Shown here piece after piece: positions 59,701 through 64,000 of a stretch of 64,000 nt of DNA. The stretch is from the NCBI GenBank assembly GCA_907164885.2, contig OU015496.1, positions 139,299,034 to 139,363,033 on the forward strand. The letters are read 5' to 3'. The translations under genes and the position numbers were made by a program. Under the pieces are notes generated by a model. It ran no database searches. It was given only the letters and a program-made list of their open reading frames with translations, and was not told the origin of the DNA. Position 1 is the stretch's first letter, and each line of letters begins with the position of its first letter. The stretch is from Dolomedes plantarius (taxonomy: Eukaryota > Arthropoda > Arachnida > Araneae > Dolomedidae).

Positions 59701-62205
59701 TACTTTATGCTAAATCTTATGTGACTGAAATTTCATATTTAAAAATTAATATGTACTGGTCACCTCTGAAGAGAAGATCCCTCAGAAAGTGGTCGCTCGG
59801 GAGCAGTTCTTTTTTCACGAGGGGTGGAAAGTGCCAAAAGTGACGGTCAATGGGAGAGGAGGAGACTCTCATCAAACACCCACTTTCGCCAAATAATGGT
59901 ATTTGCCCCAAGGAAGAGTCAAACAGGTGTTTCTTTCTTCTGCCGTTGGGTAATGTTTTACCCTAAGTGAAGGCAGTGTTTACAAGAGACAAGTGGGGAG
60001 GAATACACATCTGCAGTTAACAACTGAAAGGAAATTTTCAACACTATAGCTATTGGAATATTAACTGCCGTGATTAGCTGTATCATCTGAAATGTTTAAA
60101 TGCTGATTTCTTATGTCTATTTTCCAAGTTATAAATTTGCAACTAAGCAAAATATCTTTCACGTTTTTAATTTTTAAACTGGGCAAAAATATGGCTAACT
60201 AAAACCAAGTTATGAGAAGGTATTTCACAGAGGATGAAATTAGAGTTTGACGAAATATTTCCCTAGTTAAATTGTGGAAAATGGGAAAATTTTATAAAGT
60301 ATTGAAAAAATCAGTTGCATGTGATTTTTCATTTGAAAAGGTCATTAGTGTAGTCATCATAACACTTTAAAGGGCAGTAAAAAATAAGATATATAAGAAA
60401 GGCCTTACATAAATCCAAAAACCGAATTTGCCAAAACTCTGATAGTAATCAACTCTGTACAATACATGCAATGAAAAAAAACTACAATTAAAAACCACAC
60501 TTCAGTAGTGTCATTTTTATAATTTATTCGTACTGTCATCAGTTTCTGAAAGCCCATTTGCTGTATATTTGCATCAATTATTCATATAACTAGCCACATT
60601 TATTATTTTAAATGAAAAGAAAATTATCGAAACAGATCGTGTCTCCTATAGCAAAAGAAAAAACTAATGATTGCTAAAACCCAAATACCCAGAAATCTGT
60701 ATCTATAATAATACATTTTTGTATGATCTCGCATTTATAAAAGGAAACATGACTCTAAATTTTTAGAGGATTACGATGCAGGTTTAAAAGTTTCAAAATA
60801 CGTTGATTACACAAAAATAGAAATTAAAACATGCGATGATTTTCTTAAAGCCTAAATAGATAAAACCTTCATAATTTTCTTAATGCCTAAAGAGCGATAA
60901 ATACTTTCCGCGGGAAAGGGTATTGGGGTGTTGATTATCCCTGACCCCTCATTTCGAGAATCGACCTCCCTGAGGCAGCAACCTTAAAACCAGTTCCAGG
61001 TCTCTTCTGAAGGGAGGTCTGCAGTACCTGTATTTCATTTAGTTGAAAATTATAGAAAATTGAAATTTAAAGAGAACAGGATTTCAAAAATATTAGCTAA
61101 AGAATGTAAATTATAAACTTCTTTATTTATATGAAACTTAAATAGAAAAAAAAATTAATGAGAAGAGTGAGCTTGTACATAAGATAATAGTTGTTCAATA
61201 TTTGATGAAAAATTTGAGAGTGCTGCGCTCACATCATCTTCTGGATTAAGTCTTGATCATTGTTTTGTTATGCTAATTGAAGGGCCCGTAACACATTCAT
61301 GTTAGGTAAATTTAATGTTTAAGTAATGATTATGTATGGTTTAAAAGTTTTGAAAAGTGCTCTAAATAATGAAGGTATGTGGACGTCAATATAAAATCAT
61401 GTATACTGGTGTCGTAGGTTTTAGGTTTGGTTGACTGGTTTAAGTTTTAAACTTTAGAATAGTAAAAGATAATTGTATTTATCCCTCTGTCTTCTTTTGT
61501 CCCGTAAAATTCTCCTTTCTTTAGTTAAACCCTATCTTGCTGTTGCTATGTGAAACTGGATACATCCTGGTCACGGCACCATTGTTATAAATTAGAGTAG
61601 TGAAATAAATTTTTCATATTTATTGGTTTACTTGATATTTTAATTAAAATTTTTGAAAATTTAAAAAAAGCATGTATATGCAAATGTCAGTGTAAAAATG
61701 TCTGAGATATTTTGAAATCTGTTAGAGCTTTGAAATTTTATAGTCAGGAAAATTATAAGTGTGAATTTTTTCTTTTTCTTTTTGTAAACTTTTTTTCCAC
61801 TTTCATTTACACAAGTGTGATATTAATTACAATTTAAATTGATGTATGTATACATAGAGAGTGAAAATGAAATAATGTGATTTTATGTTAGAATAGACAT
61901 TTTAATTTTTATTTATTTATGATATTTTCTTTGTTTGTTTGAGGTAAATTATCAAATTATATTGTTCTTTTCTTCTTAACTTTCATCCTTCTTGAAATCG
62001 ATTTTTCTTAACTTTCTCTGAATGCTCCATTTTTACTGTCATATATTTTTTTAAAATTTGTTATTTATCCAGATTTTTTTTGTTTCATTAATTTTCTTTT
62101 ACAGAGACCAAAAAATAACTACATTCTTGAAGTATGATGAACAGATTCAATCAAATATCTTTTCTCAAATATCATGTTCAAGAAGGATGAAAGTTAATAG
62201 GCAGG
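50785..62205 (+). CDS. PRIMPOL: PrimPol primase-polymerase (5' start and 3' part missing)
   Basis: Ten exons seen: 50785-50871, 51255-51333, 51509-51603, 54924-54970, 56130-56221, 56594-56667, 56949-57022, 58529-58675, 58783-58945, 62105-62205. GT-AG junctions with consistent phases, about 319 aa. The archaeo-eukaryotic primase core is intact: LYFDLEF with the DxE metal ligands at 56153-56161, SxH in KFSCHL at 56965-56973, the third acidic residue in CDEGVYSRNRNFRL (Asp codon 58669-58671) and the arginines of RNRNFR for nucleotide binding. The family reprimes DNA synthesis and bypasses lesions in nucleus and mitochondria. The first exon needs phase 2 upstream sequence, not found; the zinc-knuckle and RPA-binding end lies beyond 64000. 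Confidence 0.93.
52085..52330 (-). pseudogene. 3' end of a non-LTR (LINE) retrotransposon ORF2
   Basis: About 80 codons ending in a stop. The motif FCPLCNSMHMTGEHLFSC is the Cys-Cys-His-Cys knuckle at the C-terminus of Jockey/I-like reverse transcriptase polyproteins. Antisense in a PrimPol intron, with no RT domain left. Confidence 0.75.
52679..52761. repeat. Near-perfect hairpin in PrimPol intron
   Basis: Arms of about 40 bp: AGAAAGCATACAATAGTCTA on the left pairs with TAGACTATCACATGCTTTCT on the right, loop only a few bases. AT-rich, non-coding, perhaps a tiny MITE. Confidence 0.7.
59160..59255. repeat. hAT-like MITE end fragment
   Basis: CAATGGTGCACAAACTTTTT followed by GACTGTGACCCAC resembles the common hAT end with the CTCAAACTTTTT pattern. 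No partner end was seen. Confidence 0.4.
59346..59670 (+). repeat. tRNA-derived SINE in PrimPol intron
   Basis: Head with A box TGGCGTAGTGGTTAAAAGC (59349-59370) and B box GGGTTCGACCCTG (59403-59415). Next comes a body with CTCAGCCTTTCATCCCTTGA and GTCAATAAAATGAGGACCAA, resembling conserved SINE domains I recall from invertebrates, and a C/A-rich tail (59650-59672). It is not a tRNA gene: the acceptor strands do not pair. Confidence 0.8.
59673..61569. other. Intron with GC-richer patches, possible old LTR element interior
   Basis: Patches at about 59755-60030 and 60895-61030 are richer in GC than the surroundings. The second holds an inverted pair GACCTCCCT/AGGGAGGTC (60963-60971 and 61010-61018). 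The right end leads into a primer-binding site (61570-61581), so this may be the decayed interior of a minus-strand Gypsy element. Confidence 0.35.
61570..61581 (-). promoter_or_regulatory. tRNA-His primer-binding site of an LTR-element remnant
   Basis: Sense TGGTGCCGTGAC exactly matches the complement of the animal tRNA-His 3' end with CCA. Next to it, at 61583, TGTTATAAATT looks like an LTR start, in the same arrangement as at 8250 and 13479. Confidence 0.6.
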
Positions 62206-62297
62206 GTAAGTTATTTTATGACAATCATTTCTATAGCTTGTACTAATTTTATTTTTATTCATTCGGTTTTTTTTCCAGCCAAAATTCTTATGCATAT

Positions 62298-62631
62298 AAA
62301 GTCGAACCCCGTTATAGTGAACCCGGTATATAACGAAGTCATGGATGTCACGAACGAAAATTTTTGTCCCGCCATTTTCCTATTGTATGTAATTTAATTA
62401 GTATTGTGTCAGTTTAATGTAATTGATTTTAGTTGATTTAATTAATTAATGATCATTTTTAATAGATTTTATCATTTTTTTAATACATCATTATTGAATA
62501 CACAGTGCAACTAATGAGTTATACATTTTGTGAACTCTAACATTTTTATTAACGGTTCAGATATAGCGAACCACCAGATAAAGTGAACAAACCTTTGGTC
62601 CCTTGAAGTTCGTTATAACGGGGTTCAACTG
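62298..62631. mobile_element. Pogo/Tigger-like MITE with GAACCCCGTTATA ends
   Basis: Left GTCGAACCCCGTTATAGTGA and right complement CGTTATAACGGGGTTCAACTG (about 62609-62631), followed by TA. 330 bp without ORF. GGTCCCTTGA lies inside the right end, as in the MITE at 46878. Confidence 0.82.
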
Positions 62632-62639
62632 TATATATA

Positions 62640-62986
62640 TATTTTTTCAATGCAGAGGCCTTGTCTTTAGATATTCGCCTGTTATCACTGTGGTATTGCT
62701 GGTCTCTTTATTATGGGGGCACCATATAGGTGGACCAGCTTTGTCCCCTATGAACCAGTCCCATAATTTTGAACCGAGTCAAGACTAGAAACACTTGACC
62801 CTGTACCTCCAGAGGTAAATTTGAGAACTTGCAGGACATTGCAGCCATGACAGATTTTTCATGCACCAGCCACAGCAGTACACAGTGTACACAGCAGTAG
62901 ATTTGTCTATGACTTGCATCGAACCAGGGATGTTCAGATCACTGGCTTGCTGCCTTTGCCAACTGGGCCACTGCGCCCTCTTATAC
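62640..62986 (-). repeat. Composite tRNA-derived SINE
   Basis: Minus-strand head with an A-box-like GTGGCCCAGTTGGCAAAGG and B-box-like TGGTTCGATGC. The far end shares GGGGGCACCATATAGGTGGA and CAATGCAGAGGCC with the SINEs in DMAP1, but the middle (about 62760-62900) and the head are different. Confidence 0.7.
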
Positions 62987-64000
62987 ATATTTGATTTTCT
63001 GTTATCAGTAGTTAACTAACTTAGTAGTGTAAACAAATTTTAAATCTGATAAATTATCGCAAAAAAGCATATTTTATTTAAAAATTTCCATTTTTTTAAT
63101 ATCTCTCTTCAAATTCATTTAAGCTAAACTCCAACCACAACATTAAGAACTTTTAACATAATCTATTACCAGGGAAGAAAAAAATATGTGTGAAAATGAA
63201 ATTCATTTTTTACTTCAATTTCACAAATTTGAGGATGAGATCTTTTTTTTTAAATAGGAAATATTTATATGTTGAAAATTTAAAATGCAGAGTGAATTTA
63301 CTATATTTTTAAAATGAGAAATGGAATAAAAAAGTTATATAAAATATATTTCTTTCATTTTATAATTGTATTAAAAGCAGAATTCTGAAGTTATGAAATT
63401 AAATTTGTATTTAAAAGAAATAGTGCTTTGCTTATTTTTTCACCTTTCATTAGTTCAGTATGCTATTCTTTGCTATATTTAAGTTTAATCATTAGTCTAT
63501 AAATAGCCAGGAAAGCCTTTCTTGATGAAATAATTTGTTTAACAGTAATATTTTAAAATTAGATTTCCTGACTGGTTTTGCCCTTCTCTATTCATATATT
63601 TCACCTTATTCCTTATAGAAAGGATAACGATTTTACTACAACTTCAACTTTTATGCATTGCATGTAAAACAAATTTGATTTTTAATTATTATAACATTGA
63701 ATGTCTTTATTATAACAATTATAACTAGTTACTCACTCTTAAAATTTTTATCTTACACTGGAAGAAAAACAAAACAAAAGAAAAAGAACGCTGTTCTGGA
63801 AATCTAACCCAGGATCAGACCTTCACACCATTTAACTGTATTATGACCCTTTCAAATAAACCTTGTAAAGGTTTACAAAGCACAGTATCAAAGATTATGT
63901 CATGGTACAAAAGTGAACAAAGTGTTGCCACTAAATGCAATAAGCGTTCCTTTCTTTTGTTGTCATTAACTTTTTCTCCCTGTTGTTCATATCAGTTAAT
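62987..64000. other. PrimPol intron, nothing recognised
   Basis: AT-rich. I searched for an exon continuing the protein after 62205 and found none with a suitable acceptor and frame, so the next exon should lie to the right of the window. Confidence 0.5.

Overview
The window is AT-rich eukaryotic DNA, most likely from an arachnid, probably a spider. The evidence is two intron-containing animal genes (DMAP1 and PrimPol) with GT-AG introns, set in a dense background of Ty3/Gypsy retrotransposons, Tc1/mariner elements, hAT and pogo-like MITEs, tRNA-derived SINEs and long (TA)n tracts. The species call is inference from the transposon families and was not tested by any search.

Layout. Bases 1-9615 hold a young Ty3/Gypsy element on the minus strand: near-identical LTRs (1-1358, 8250-9615), an open gag (6640-7893) and an open pol (2672-6619). 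It sits inside the pol gene of a second, older, related Gypsy element (9616 to about 14416; gag still open at 11827-13095, pol broken). Both elements keep a T-TTA-AAC slippery heptamer at the end of gag, with pol in the -1 frame. From 14.4 to 18.2 kb is AT-rich non-coding DNA followed by LTR-like sequence (18.3-19.8 kb). From 19.8 to 29.8 kb is a run of DNA transposons butted against (TA)n tracts: a Tc1 element with 167-bp inverted repeats, a truncated relative, an LTR-like island, an unusual element with about 500-bp inverted repeats and a decayed unfamiliar transposase, a fold-back TA-target element split by a solo LTR, and a second Tc1 element.

From 32.0 to 45.3 kb lies DMAP1 on the minus strand: ten coding exons, about 418 aa, from start codon to poly(A) signal. 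Its introns carry SINEs and MITEs. From 50.8 kb to past the right edge lies PrimPol on the plus strand: ten exons seen, covering the primase-polymerase core, with the first coding exon unresolved and the zinc-knuckle end outside the window. The two genes diverge from a region around 45.3-50.8 kb that has been invaded by a mariner element, which is itself split by a solo LTR and capped by a hAT MITE.

Functionally the two host genes are unrelated in pathway: DMAP1 is a chromatin-remodelling and acetyltransferase complex subunit, while PrimPol reprimes and bypasses lesions at stalled forks. Everything else is mobile DNA, and its nesting order can be read from target-site duplications: CGAC and CAAG for two solo LTRs, CTGTATAT and TTCTAGAC for two hAT MITEs, TA for the mariner elements.
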